Assembly (NCBI RefSeq): GCF_000473325.1
Contig: NZ_KI421513.1
Coordinates: forward strand, 363,217-427,216
Reading direction: 5' to 3'
DNA from: Leisingera caerulea DSM 24564
GTDB lineage: Bacteria; Pseudomonadota; Alphaproteobacteria; Rhodobacterales; Rhodobacteraceae
Length of the DNA stretch: 64,000 nt
Shown: one piece after another, positions 25,320 to 33,501 of the stretch
How the letters are laid out: every line of letters begins with the position of its first letter
Position numbering within the stretch: the stretch's first letter is position 1
Program-made: the position numbers and the translations under genes
The notes under the pieces: generated by a model
Databases searched by the model: none
What the model saw: only the letters and a program-made list of their open reading frames with translations
Told to the model about the DNA's origin: nothing

Positions 25320-25934
25320 TCAGGCGTATTTCTCCAGAAACTCCTCCGCCCGCAAATGGCGGAAGTCCGGCAGCGCCGCACGCAGGGCATCGTGGTCCCA
25401 GTCCCACCAGGCGAGATCCATCATCTGCTCAGCCGCGGCTTCGGTATAGCGGCGCCGGATTACGTGCGCGGTGTTGCCGCCGACGATGGTGTAAGGCGCC
25501 ACGTCCTTGGTCACGATTGCCCCCGAGGCCACAACCGCCCCGTGGCCGACGGCCACCTCCGGCTTGATCATCGCGCCATGGCCGATCCATGTGTCGTGGC
25601 CGATACGGGCGGTGCGTCCGGCCCTGCGGCCAAACCAGTCCGCGTCGTCCCCTGCATCCTCCCAATAACTTGCGGAGCGGTAGAGGAAATGATGCTGCGA
25701 CGCCCGTTCCATCGGGTGATCCGTGGCGCCAATGCGGACGAAACTTGCAATATTGGCGAACTTGCCGATCTGCGCATTGGCGATGTCGCAGGTCCGGTCG
25801 CAATAGCTGTAATCTCCGAACACCGAATTGGCGATACGGCTCCCCGCGCCGATCTCGGCATAGGCGCCGAAGGTGCTGCCGGTGATCTGGCAGTCCGGAT
25901 GAATGAGCGGAGCTTCTGCTTTCAAACGGGTCAT
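25320..25934 (-). CDS. Hexapeptide-repeat acetyltransferase of the phn locus
   Basis: A 204-residue left-handed beta-helix acyltransferase. Successive hexapeptides are visible from residue 10 to 160 (IHPDCQITGS..; IGKFANIASFVRIGATDHPMERASQHHF; IGHDTWIGHGAMIKPEVAVGHGAVVASGAIV). The His in the TDHP loop is the likely catalytic base, as in CatB/VatD-type xenobiotic acetyltransferases. This subfamily is repeatedly found as a transferase in phosphonate operons. It is the last gene of the phnCDEE transcript here, 33 bases after phnE2. It may acetylate an aminoalkyl-phosphonate or related compound. Confidence 0.8.
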   Translation of the reverse strand: MTRLKAEAPLIHPDCQITGSTFGAYAEIGAGSRIANSVFGDYSYCDRTCDIANAQIGKFANIASFVRIGATDHPMERASQHHFLYRSASYWEDAGDDADWFGRRAGRTARIGHDTWIGHGAMIKPEVAVGHGAVVASGAIVTKDVAPYTIVGGNTAHVIRRRYTEAAAEQMMDLAWWDWDHDALRAALPDFRHLRAEEFLEKYA

Positions 25935-25966
25935 TCCATGTCCTTTCCCAGCGTCGCGCCCGCGGA

Positions 25967-27331
25967 TCAGGGCAGCAGGAAGGATTTCCCCTTGCGCTCC
26001 TTGCGGCCGGCCCTGCCGCCCTCGCCCTTGATCAGGCGGCGGCGCAGCCAGCCGGAGAACCAGTCCATCAGCATCACCATCAGGATGATCAGGGTGATGT
26101 AATAGGCCACTTCCTCCCAGTCCTTCTGGGTGATGATCGCCTGGGTCAGCAGCAGCCCGATGCCGCCGCCGGTGATCGCGCCGATGATGGTGGCGGAGCG
26201 GGTGTTGGATTCCAGGAAGTAGAGCAGCTGGCTCAGCAGAACCGGGATGATCTGCGGGATCACTCCGAAACGGTAGCGCTGCAGCGGCTTGGCCCCGGTC
26301 GAAGCCACACCCTCGATCTGCTTCTGGTCGACGTTTTCCAGCGCCTCGGAGAAGATCTTGCCGAAGGTGCCGGTGTCTGTCACCAAGATCGCCAGCGCAC
26401 CGGTCAGCGGGCCGGGACCGAACGCACGCGCCAGCACCACCGTCCAGATAAGCGAGTCGACGCCGCGTACGAAATCAAACAGGCGGCGCATGGCAAAGCG
26501 GACGCTGCGCAAGGGCATGAAGTTGCGCGTCGCGGCAAAGGCCAGCGGCAGCGCAATAATGCCCGCTCCAACGGTGCCGAGAAGCGCCATCAAAAGGGTT
26601 TCGGCAATCGCCCAAGCCACATCCTGGTGGCGCCACATCTTGTTGGTCCAAAACTCCTGGAAGATCGCGCCGGCCTCACCGGAGGCAGCACGCTGCAGCA
26701 GCTCCCCTGCCCCCATGCCGTGATAGGGGCTGTCCAGGGTGAAGAAGAACAGCTCCCACCCTGTGAAATAACGGAACACCTCGGCCCGGTTGCGGGTCAC
26801 GGTCAGGCGGCCGGCATCTGTGGTGACGGCCAAACGGTTCTTGGAGACGCTGATCCACTCAGGCACAGCCCCCGGCGGCAGTTCTGCCTGCACACCTGCG
26901 CTGCGGCTCGGGGTGGCGCGCACAGTGCCATAGCCGTGGATGATGTATTCGATGGTTTCGGTCCCGAAGGTGACCGTATGGCCGTCCTCCAGGTCAATCA
27001 CCGTGGTCCCGCCCAGGGCCACCCAGTCCGGTGCGGAGCCCGCGGGATAGGCGCCCTTGCGCTCCCCCTCGATGGCCACCGACACTTCACCGCTGCGGTT
27101 GTCGCGGGTGACATGGGTCTTGTAGCTGTAGCTGTCACTGACCAGGGTCTTGGCGTTGTCCAGGCTGGCACGCTCCCACAAGCCTGGCATGTCGAAGGCC
27201 ACAAACACATAGGCCAGATAGGCCAGCACCGCGGCAGGCAATGCGAAATTCATCAGCCGCTTTTTCAGGAACAGCCGCGAGATGTCCGACTTCAGGTCAG
27301 CCGTTGTCAGGGTGGTGTCGAAAGTGGTCAT
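25967..27331 (-). CDS. phnE: Phosphonate ABC transporter permease PhnE (long form)
   Basis: A 454-residue permease. The C-terminal half is a standard PhnE (AIAETLLMALLGTVGAGIIALPLAFAATR; EALENVDQKQIEGVASTGAKPLQRYRFGVIPQ is the EAA loop; AITGGGIGLLLTQAI). Between the first membrane segment (about 27-48) and the next (about 195) lies a hydrophilic insert of some 140 residues. Its VAIEGERKGAYPAGSAPDW and VTTDAGRLTVTRNRAEV parts look beta-rich and should be periplasmic. It overlaps the other permease gene by 4 bases. The two PhnE proteins probably form a heterodimeric channel with PhnC and PhnD. Confidence 0.88.
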   Translation of the reverse strand: MTTFDTTLTTADLKSDISRLFLKKRLMNFALPAAVLAYLAYVFVAFDMPGLWERASLDNAKTLVSDSYSYKTHVTRDNRSGEVSVAIEGERKGAYPAGSAPDWVALGGTTVIDLEDGHTVTFGTETIEYIIHGYGTVRATPSRSAGVQAELPPGAVPEWISVSKNRLAVTTDAGRLTVTRNRAEVFRYFTGWELFFFTLDSPYHGMGAGELLQRAASGEAGAIFQEFWTNKMWRHQDVAWAIAETLLMALLGTVGAGIIALPLAFAATRNFMPLRSVRFAMRRLFDFVRGVDSLIWTVVLARAFGPGPLTGALAILVTDTGTFGKIFSEALENVDQKQIEGVASTGAKPLQRYRFGVIPQIIPVLLSQLLYFLESNTRSATIIGAITGGGIGLLLTQAIITQKDWEEVAYYITLIILMVMLMDWFSGWLRRRLIKGEGGRAGRKERKGKSFLLP

Positions 27332-28197
27332 GCCTTCGCTCCATGGGTCAGGCGGTCACGCAACAGGCCGGACAGCTGGTCAACGGCCACGATGGTGACA
27401 AACAGGAGGACGAAAATCGCAGCGGCCTCGTCATATCGCCCCTGCCCCCAGGACATGGCGTTCTTCAGCTCATAACCAATGCCGCCTGCGCCGACGAAGC
27501 CGAGGATGGCAGAAGCGCGGATGTTGATCTCAAACCGCAAGAGCGCGTAGCTGACGTAATTCGGGCCGACCTGCGGGATCACCCCAAGCCTCATCCGCTG
27601 CGCCCAGGTGGCGCCGACCGATGTAAGGCCTTCAACCGGCTTCAGCGAGGCGTTTTCGTTCACTTCGGAAAACAGCTTGCCCAGCGCGCCGGCAGTGTGA
27701 ATGGCGATGGCGATCATGGCAGGCACCGGCCCGCCGCCCAGGACAAAGATCAGCACCAGTGCGATGACGATTTCCGGGATCGCCCGGCAGATGTCGCTGA
27801 TGCGCCGGAACAGCGGGATCAGCGCGGGCCACGGCGCCATGCCGCGGGTCGCCAGCAGTGACAGCAGCGTGCCGAACACCGCGCCCGCCAGCGTCGAGGC
27901 GGCAGCAATGTTCAGCGTCTCCACCAGTGCCGGGAAGAAGTGCACCAGATGTCCGGGAAGCTCCACGGCCTTTTCTGCTGCCTCCGCCAGCACTTCGGAA
28001 GGGTAGTCGAAGATGCGGGTGAACCCGTCGGCAAAGGAACCGGCATTGCGCGCGTCCGCAGTACGGAACCCCGCCGCCATCAGCGCCACGAAGACCGCCA
28101 GAAGGATGCCGCCATAGAGCCGCTTGCGCTGGGTGTGGGCGGTGTAGTGCTGCCGGATGTCTTCAATGCCCGGCCGGACGGCTGTCAATTTTGCCAT
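27328..28197 (-). CDS. phnE: Phosphonate ABC transporter permease PhnE (short form)
   Basis: A 289-residue permease of ordinary length with about six hydrophobic helices. The EAA loop is SEVNENASLKPVEGLTSVGATWAQRMRLGVIPQVGPNY, and GFVGAGGIGYELKNAM follows near residue 235. An N-terminal cytoplasmic stretch (IEDIRQHYTAHTQRKRLYGG) precedes the first helix. It is followed by the long PhnE with an ATGA overlap and preceded by phnD and a hairpin. It imports phosphonates or related organophosphorus compounds together with PhnC and PhnD. Confidence 0.9.
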   Translation of the reverse strand: MAKLTAVRPGIEDIRQHYTAHTQRKRLYGGILLAVFVALMAAGFRTADARNAGSFADGFTRIFDYPSEVLAEAAEKAVELPGHLVHFFPALVETLNIAAASTLAGAVFGTLLSLLATRGMAPWPALIPLFRRISDICRAIPEIVIALVLIFVLGGGPVPAMIAIAIHTAGALGKLFSEVNENASLKPVEGLTSVGATWAQRMRLGVIPQVGPNYVSYALLRFEINIRASAILGFVGAGGIGYELKNAMSWGQGRYDEAAAIFVLLFVTIVAVDQLSGLLRDRLTHGAKA

Positions 28198-28251
28198 TTG
28201 GGAATCCTGGTCTTCAATGGATGGCCAGTACAGACGCCATCAAGGAAATTA

Positions 28252-28278
28252 CGGGGCCCGGGCAAGCCCGGAACCCCG
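28252..28278 (-). terminator. Hairpin between phnD and phnE
   Basis: Outer arms CGGGG/CCCCG and inner arms CCGGGC/GCCCGG around an AA loop, with no T-run. Its place 19 bases past the binding-protein stop suits partial termination or 3' stabilisation that keeps PhnD in excess over the membrane proteins. Confidence 0.5.
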
Positions 28279-28296
28279 CAGAGCACAGTACTGAAA

Positions 28297-29199
28297 TTAC
28301 TGGGACTTCAGTTTGCGGGCTTCGATGATCACCTCATACGCATCATGGGTGATCGGATCGAAGCTCTTGGCCTCGCCGGCCGCCACGCCGTAGAAGCAGT
28401 CGCGGTCGATTTCGCTGAGGTTGTCCATCAGCGCGGTCATCTTGGCTTTGACGTCCGCCGGCAGGGCCTTGCGCAGAACCACCGGACCTTCCGGGATCGG
28501 GGCGGATTTCCAGATTTCCACCATGTCGTTCATATCGACCAGGCCAGCGTCAACCGCACGGCGCAGCGCGCCCGACTGGTAGCCGTCTTCCCATTCGCCG
28601 AGGCCATCGGCCCAGGTCACACCGCCGTCCACGTCGCCATTGGCAACCGCGACGATGGTCTGCTCATGGCCGCCTGTGAACTTCACTTCGCCGAAGTAGT
28701 CACCGGAGTCCATGCTGGCATTGATCTTGTTCGGGATTTCGATCGACGGGATCAGGTAGCCGGAAGTGGAGTTCGGGTCGCCAAACCCAAAGGTCTTGCC
28801 CTTCAGATCATCCAGTGAGGTGATGCCGCTGTCCTTGCGGGCAAAGCCGACCGAGTAGTAGCCATAGCCGCCGTCGGTGTTCACCTTGACCAGAACCGGC
28901 TCAACCGCTTCGGGATCGGACAGGTAGGTCTTGGCATAGCCCGACGCGCCCAGCCAGGCCATGTCGATGGTGCCGCCCAAAAGGCCCTGAATCACGCCGT
29001 TATAGTCTGCAGGCGCAAACAGCTTGGTTTCGACGCCCAGTTCTTTCTCCGTGTACTCACGCAGGCATTCGTTGTTGTTCAGACGGTCCTGAGCGTTCTC
29101 GCCGCCCAGGATGCCGATGCGGAATTCGGTAATCTCCTCTGCCGCAACGGGCGCGGTCAGCGCAGTGGTCGCCAGGGCGGCAGCAATCAGCTTTTTCAT
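28297..29199 (-). CDS. phnD: Phosphonate ABC transporter substrate-binding protein
   Basis: A 300-residue periplasmic protein with a Sec signal (MKKLIAAALATTALTAPVAAEE, cleavage near residue 20). The mature part has PhnD features: FRIGILGGENAQDRLNN, YNGVIQGLLGGTIDMAWLGASGYAK and LKGKTFGFGDPNSTSGYLIPS, whose Ser/Thr residues contact the phosphonate. VDGGVTWADGLGEW follows. It lies 65 bases after phnC and before the two permease genes. Ligand choice between phosphonate, phosphite and phosphate cannot be settled by eye. Confidence 0.9.
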   Translation of the reverse strand: MKKLIAAALATTALTAPVAAEEITEFRIGILGGENAQDRLNNNECLREYTEKELGVETKLFAPADYNGVIQGLLGGTIDMAWLGASGYAKTYLSDPEAVEPVLVKVNTDGGYGYYSVGFARKDSGITSLDDLKGKTFGFGDPNSTSGYLIPSIEIPNKINASMDSGDYFGEVKFTGGHEQTIVAVANGDVDGGVTWADGLGEWEDGYQSGALRRAVDAGLVDMNDMVEIWKSAPIPEGPVVLRKALPADVKAKMTALMDNLSEIDRDCFYGVAAGEAKSFDPITHDAYEVIIEARKLKSQ

Positions 29200-29264
29200 C
29201 TTTTGTCTCTCCGGTTGGTCTGCCCCGGGGAGCAGACCCCGGGTCGATGAAATCAGGTCAGGGG

Positions 29265-30083
29265 TTATTCGGCAGGAATGGCGGCGCGCAGGGCGTCCGC
29301 CTTCTCCAGTGTTTCGATTTCGGTTGAGGTGGCGGCCTCGGAGAAGGCCTCTCCGGCGCCGTAGATCTCGCGCGCCACACCGGTGGTCAGCTGCTCCGGC
29401 AGCCCGTCAAAAACGATGCGCCCATCGCGCATGCCGACCACCCGGTCGCAATAGCGGCGCGCAGTGTCCAGCGTGTGCAAGTTGGCAATGACGGTGCGCC
29501 CGTCCTCTTCGTGAATGCGGCGCAGCGCCTCCATCACGGTCTGGGCATTCATCGGGTCAAGCGAGGCAATCGGCTCATCCGCCAGGATGATCTTCGGGTC
29601 CTGCATCAGCGCCCGGGCAATCGCGACCCGCTGCTGCTGACCGCCCGACAGGGCCTCGGCCCGCTTGGCCGCATGTTCGGCGATGCCCAGGCGGTCCAGG
29701 ATGTCGATTGCCGTGTGAATGTCGTCCATCGGGTAGAGGTTGAACAGCGTCGCCATCGCGTTGCGGCGGTTCAGTGTGCCATGCAGCACGTTGGAGACCA
29801 CATCCATCCGCGGCACCAGGTTGAACTGCTGGAAGATCATCGCGCAGTCGGACTGCCAGGCACGCTTGTCCTTGCCCTTCAGCCAGGTGATGTCGCGCCC
29901 TTCAAACAGAATGCGGCCATCGCTTGCGTTTTCCAGACGGTTCAGCATCCGCAGCAGCGTGGATTTGCCCGCGCCGGAGCGGCCGATGATGCCGATCATG
30001 CAGGGCTTGTCGATGTCCAGCGAGGCCGCGTCCACCGCGGTTTTGTCGCCGAATTTCTTTGTCAGCTTGTCAATGCGCAGCAC
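29265..30083 (-). CDS. phnC: Phosphonate ABC transporter ATP-binding protein
   Basis: A 272-residue ATPase. The GTG at 30083 ([14 protein letters not shown]) is preferred over an upstream TTG at 30131 because GGGAG lies 8 bases before it and homologues start here. Walker A is [17 protein letters not shown], the signature is [15 protein letters not shown], Walker B is [13 protein letters not shown], and a switch His lies in [21 protein letters not shown]. It energises uptake through the PhnE pair. No C-P lyase genes are seen in this window, so breakdown enzymes must be elsewhere or the ligand differs. Confidence 0.9.
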   Translation of the reverse strand: MLRIDKLTKKFGDKTAVDAASLDIDKPCMIGIIGRSGAGKSTLLRMLNRLENASDGRILFEGRDITWLKGKDKRAWQSDCAMIFQQFNLVPRMDVVSNVLHGTLNRRNAMATLFNLYPMDDIHTAIDILDRLGIAEHAAKRAEALSGGQQQRVAIARALMQDPKIILADEPIASLDPMNAQTVMEALRRIHEEDGRTVIANLHTLDTARRYCDRVVGMRDGRIVFDGLPEQLTTGVAREIYGAGEAFSEAATSTEIETLEKADALRAAIPAE

Positions 30084-30138
30084 GGGTGGCGCTCCCTTCT
30101 CTTTGCGGGATTGCCTAAGGGCTTTGCTCAAATCCTAT

Positions 30139-30167
30139 GTGTCACTGCCGTGAAAGTTTTGTAACGC
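30139..30167 (-). promoter_or_regulatory. Possible degenerate Pho box upstream of phnC
   Basis: On the minus strand three 7-base units spaced by 11 bases read GCGTTAC, CTTTCAC and GTGACAC. They resemble the PhoB half-site CTGTCAT at 3-5 positions each. The match is weak, but the position, about 60-85 bases before the phnC start, fits phosphate-starvation control. Confidence 0.3.
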
Positions 30168-30299
30168 CGCCTGCCGCAACCCCAGGCCGTTGCGCAACGC
30201 GAAACCGGCCTTGGCGGCATTCTGCCCCTGTCCAGACGGGGCTGCAGCGGCTATATGGCCTCCGACTCCTCATTTCCCTTTGCAAAAGGAAGCTGCCAG

Positions 30300-30989
30300 A
30301 TGTCCTTTGACCGCAAGATCAAGATCGCGCCCTCCATCCTGTCTGCCGATTTCGCCAACTTCGGCCAGGAGATCCGGGCCATCGAAGCCCAGGGCGCCGA
30401 CTGGGTGCATGTGGATGTGATGGACGGGCATTTCGTGCCCAACCTCACCTTTGGCCCGCAGGCGGTGAAGGCGTTCCGCCCGCATGTGAAGACGGTGATG
30501 GATGTGCATTTGATGATCGCGCCGGTCGATCCCTATATCGACGCCTACGCCGATGCCGGCGCTGACGTGCTGACCGCCCATTTCGAGGCGGGCCCGCACA
30601 TCCACCGCACTCTGCAGGCCATTCGCGCGGCCGGCATGAAGGCAGGTGTGGCGCTGAACCCCGGCACTCCAGCGGAGGCGGTGGAGCACCTCCTGGACCT
30701 GACCGATCTGGTCTGCGTAATGACTGTGAACCCGGGCTTCGGCGGCCAGAAGTTCATCGACATGACCGCCAAGATCCGCCGCCTGCGGTCGATGATCGGC
30801 GACCGCCCTGTGCATATCGAGATCGACGGCGGCGTCGACCCAACCACCGCACCGCTGGTGGCCGAGGCCGGTGCGGACGTGCTGGTTGCAGGCTCTGCCG
30901 TGTTTAAGGGCGGCTCGGTCAACGCACCGGAGGTCTATGGCGAGAACATCCGCAAGATCCGTTCCGCCACCGAAGGCACCTGGGTCTGA
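30300..30989 (+). CDS. rpe: Ribulose-phosphate 3-epimerase
   Basis: A 229-residue TIM-barrel enzyme. KIAPSILSADFANFGQEI starts the barrel. VDVMDGHFVPNLTFGP and MDVHLMIAPVDPY hold the metal-binding His and catalytic Asp. VMTVNPGFGGQKFI is the phosphate-binding region, and IEIDGGVDPTTAPLVAEAGADVLVAGSAVF ends the barrel. The start at 30300 follows AAAGGAAG. It interconverts ribulose-5-phosphate and xylulose-5-phosphate in the pentose phosphate and Calvin-type pathways. It stands alone between the phn operon (divergent) and a minus-strand beta-oxidation gene. Confidence 0.95.
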   Translation: MSFDRKIKIAPSILSADFANFGQEIRAIEAQGADWVHVDVMDGHFVPNLTFGPQAVKAFRPHVKTVMDVHLMIAPVDPYIDAYADAGADVLTAHFEAGPHIHRTLQAIRAAGMKAGVALNPGTPAEAVEHLLDLTDLVCVMTVNPGFGGQKFIDMTAKIRRLRSMIGDRPVHIEIDGGVDPTTAPLVAEAGADVLVAGSAVFKGGSVNAPEVYGENIRKIRSATEGTWV

Positions 30990-31000
30990 AGCGCGGGGAA

Positions 31001-31077
31001 CTCCCGCCAATCGCCAGGCGCATCAAAGATGCGCCGCTCTTGTTGGGCCAAGCGCCGCGCGTTCCGCGCGGCGCTTT
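31001..31077 (+). repeat. Intergenic repeat family II, copy B
   Basis: Starts 12 bases after the rpe stop: CTCCCGCC, a GGCGCATC/GATGCGCC hairpin with loop AAA, TTGTTGGGC, then a GCGCCGCGCG/CGCGCGGCGC hairpin followed by TTTT. The last hairpin with its T-run should also terminate rpe. Confidence 0.75.
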
Positions 31078-31172
31078 TGCGTGATACGGCCAGCGGTTGC
31101 GCGTCCAGACCGGCAAAGCCGGGCCGCGCCCTGACGGCCCTCGACGGGCCGGAAGGGCGCCCGCCCGCCTGC

Positions 31173-33263
31173 TCAGCCGCCCTTGTTCAGTGAGTCGAAG
31201 GACTTGCTTTCTGCCACCAGCTGCTCCAGCAGCGGCGCGGGCTGCCAGAAGAAATCATCCTCTGCCGCATAAGACCGGATATCGGCCAGGATGCCGTCCA
31301 GTCCCTGCAGATCCGCCCATTTCAGCGGCCCGCCCCAGAACCGCGGGAAGCCATAACCGAACAGCATCACCATATCCACGTCCAGCGGACGGCGTGCGAT
31401 GCCCTCGCCCACGACCTTGGCCGCCTCGTTGACCATGGCGCACATGTAGCGGCGCAGCACTTCGGCGTCCGAGAACTCCCGCGGGGTGACGCCCTGCTGC
31501 TCCTGATCCTTGGCAATCAGCTCCGCCACGTGCGGGTTCGGCACGCCGCCGCGCTTGCCTTCCTCGTATACGTAAAAGCCCTTGCCCGTCTTCTGGCCGA
31601 AATCGCCGCCCTCGCAGAGCATCTCATAGAAGCGGGGCACCCGTTCGCGCGGGTCGCGCGTGGGCGCGCGGCGCTTGCGGGCGGCCCAGTTGATGTCGAG
31701 CCCCGCCAGATCGCCCATGGCAAACGGCCCCATGGGGAAGCCGAAACCGGTCACAACCTTGTCCACCTGGTAGGGCGAGGCCCCGTCCAAAACCACATAT
31801 TCCGCCGCCCTGCGGTAGGCGTTCATGATCCGGTTGCCAATGAACCCGTCACAGATGCCGGAGCGCACCGCGACCTTCTTCAGCCGCTTACCAAGCGCAA
31901 AGCCGGTGGCCAGCACTTCCGGTGCGGTTTTCTCAGCGACCACGACTTCCAAGAGCTTCATCACATGCGCGGGCGAGAAGAAATGCAGCCCGATCACGTC
32001 CTGCGGACGGGACGTCGCCGCGGCGATCTCATCCACGTCCAGGTAGGAGGTATTGGTCGCCAGCACCGCGCCCGGCTTGCAATGAGCATCCAGCTTGCCG
32101 AAAACCTCGCGCTTAACGCCCATGTCCTCGAACACCGCCTCGACCACCAGGTCCACCTCGGAAAGCGCGGCGTAATCCGTCGCCACCGTCAGCGCTTCGC
32201 CGGTCAGCTGATCATACTGCGCCGCGCTGATCTTGCCGCGTTTCAGGGCGCCTTTCAGGTTGCCCTCGATTCTGCCGCGCGCCGCTGCGACGGCCTCGTC
32301 CGTCATTTCGATCAGCACCACCGGCAGCCCCGCCAGCAGAGCCGCGGTGGCGATACCCGCCCCCATGGTGCCGCCGCCGATTACCCCCATCGAGGCAACG
32401 TCCCGCGGCGCAACGCCGTCCAATTCCGGCAGCTTGCTGACCGCGCGTTCGGAGAAAAAGGCGTGGATCAGCCCCTGCCGCTGATCGGAGTCCATCAGCT
32501 CCATGAACAGCTCACGCTCACGCTTCAGCCCGGCCTCAAAGCTCTCCGCCTCAGCCGCCGCCTGCACCGCGCGCACCGCCACAGCGGGCGACAACTGGCC
32601 GCGGCCCTTCTTCAGCGTGGCGTCATAGGCGGCATCGAAATCCACCGCTTCCGGCGCGGGCATTTCGCCCACGGCCCGGCGCGGCGCGCCCTGCTCCAGC
32701 AGCTCCTGCGCGTAGGCGAGGCCGATCTCGCGCGGCTCGCCCTCTTCGATCCGGTCGATGATCCCCTTCTCCAACGCCTCCGCCGCGCTGATGTGGCGGC
32801 CTGTGGTGATCATCTCCAGCGCCGCTTCAGTGCCGGCCACCCGCGGCAGCCGCTGGGTGCCGCCGGCGCCGGGCAAAATGCCCAGGTTCACTTCCGGCAG
32901 CCCCATCTTGGCCGAGGGCACCGCGATCCGGTAATGCGAGGCCAAGGCCACCTCCAGCCCGCCGCCCAGCGCGGTGCCGTGCATGGCAGAAACCACGATC
33001 AGCGGCGTGGCCTCAATCCGGCTGCACAGCCCGGGCAGCCAGGGCTCCTGCGGCGGTTTGCCGAATTCGCGGATGTCGGCACCGGCAAAATAGGTCTTCC
33101 CCTCGCCGTAGATCAGCACCGCCTTGGCACCGTCCTGCTCGGCGCGTTCGATCCCGGCCAGCAGCCCCTTGCGCACATCCACACCCAACGCGTTCACCGG
33201 CGGGTTCTGCGCCTTCAGAACGGCAATATCGCCCACGCGCTCATATGCAATGGCTTCACTCAT
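31173..33263 (-). CDS. Bifunctional enoyl-CoA hydratase/3-hydroxyacyl-CoA dehydrogenase (FadB/FadJ-like)
   Basis: A 696-residue fusion starting at 33263 after GAGAGGAAA. Residues about 1-190 are a crotonase domain with oxyanion-hole GTALGGG and catalytic Glu104 and Glu124 (LPEVNLGILPGAGGTQRLPR). From about 295 a 3-hydroxyacyl-CoA dehydrogenase begins (GVIGGGTMGAGIATAAL), with catalytic His in IGLHFFSPAHVMKLLEVV and a C-terminal 3HCDH repeat ending at about 690. It performs the two middle steps of fatty-acid beta-oxidation. No thiolase partner (fadA) is adjacent. It is monocistronic on the minus strand. Confidence 0.92.
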   Translation of the reverse strand: MSEAIAYERVGDIAVLKAQNPPVNALGVDVRKGLLAGIERAEQDGAKAVLIYGEGKTYFAGADIREFGKPPQEPWLPGLCSRIEATPLIVVSAMHGTALGGGLEVALASHYRIAVPSAKMGLPEVNLGILPGAGGTQRLPRVAGTEAALEMITTGRHISAAEALEKGIIDRIEEGEPREIGLAYAQELLEQGAPRRAVGEMPAPEAVDFDAAYDATLKKGRGQLSPAVAVRAVQAAAEAESFEAGLKRERELFMELMDSDQRQGLIHAFFSERAVSKLPELDGVAPRDVASMGVIGGGTMGAGIATAALLAGLPVVLIEMTDEAVAAARGRIEGNLKGALKRGKISAAQYDQLTGEALTVATDYAALSEVDLVVEAVFEDMGVKREVFGKLDAHCKPGAVLATNTSYLDVDEIAAATSRPQDVIGLHFFSPAHVMKLLEVVVAEKTAPEVLATGFALGKRLKKVAVRSGICDGFIGNRIMNAYRRAAEYVVLDGASPYQVDKVVTGFGFPMGPFAMGDLAGLDINWAARKRRAPTRDPRERVPRFYEMLCEGGDFGQKTGKGFYVYEEGKRGGVPNPHVAELIAKDQEQQGVTPREFSDAEVLRRYMCAMVNEAAKVVGEGIARRPLDVDMVMLFGYGFPRFWGGPLKWADLQGLDGILADIRSYAAEDDFFWQPAPLLEQLVAESKSFDSLNKGG

Positions 33264-33501
33264 CCGGTTTTCCTCTCTCCTGCGGGGGCAGATGATGCAG
33301 CCCGCGCCCCAACTGATTAGGCACGGCGCCCGTCTCCGCGCCAAGCCCCAAAATCCGCCGCACTCCGGCAGACCCCGCGTCACAAGACACCGGCCCGCAG
33401 CGGCTGTGCTGCCGGGATTACGTAACAGAATGCACGGCAAAATCAAACTTCTTGAAACACCTTATCCGCCGCCTGCGCCGCCGGACAATGGAACAGGCGG
33501 T

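Noticed and set aside
30084..30131. TTG start for phnC at 30131
   Set aside because: The extra 16 residues are basic and unlike PhnC, and the GTG at 30083 has better ribosome-binding spacing.
31530..33320. A 596-codon open frame on the plus strand
   Set aside because: Antisense to the FadB-like gene, with His/Arg/Gln-rich composition and no recognisable motif.
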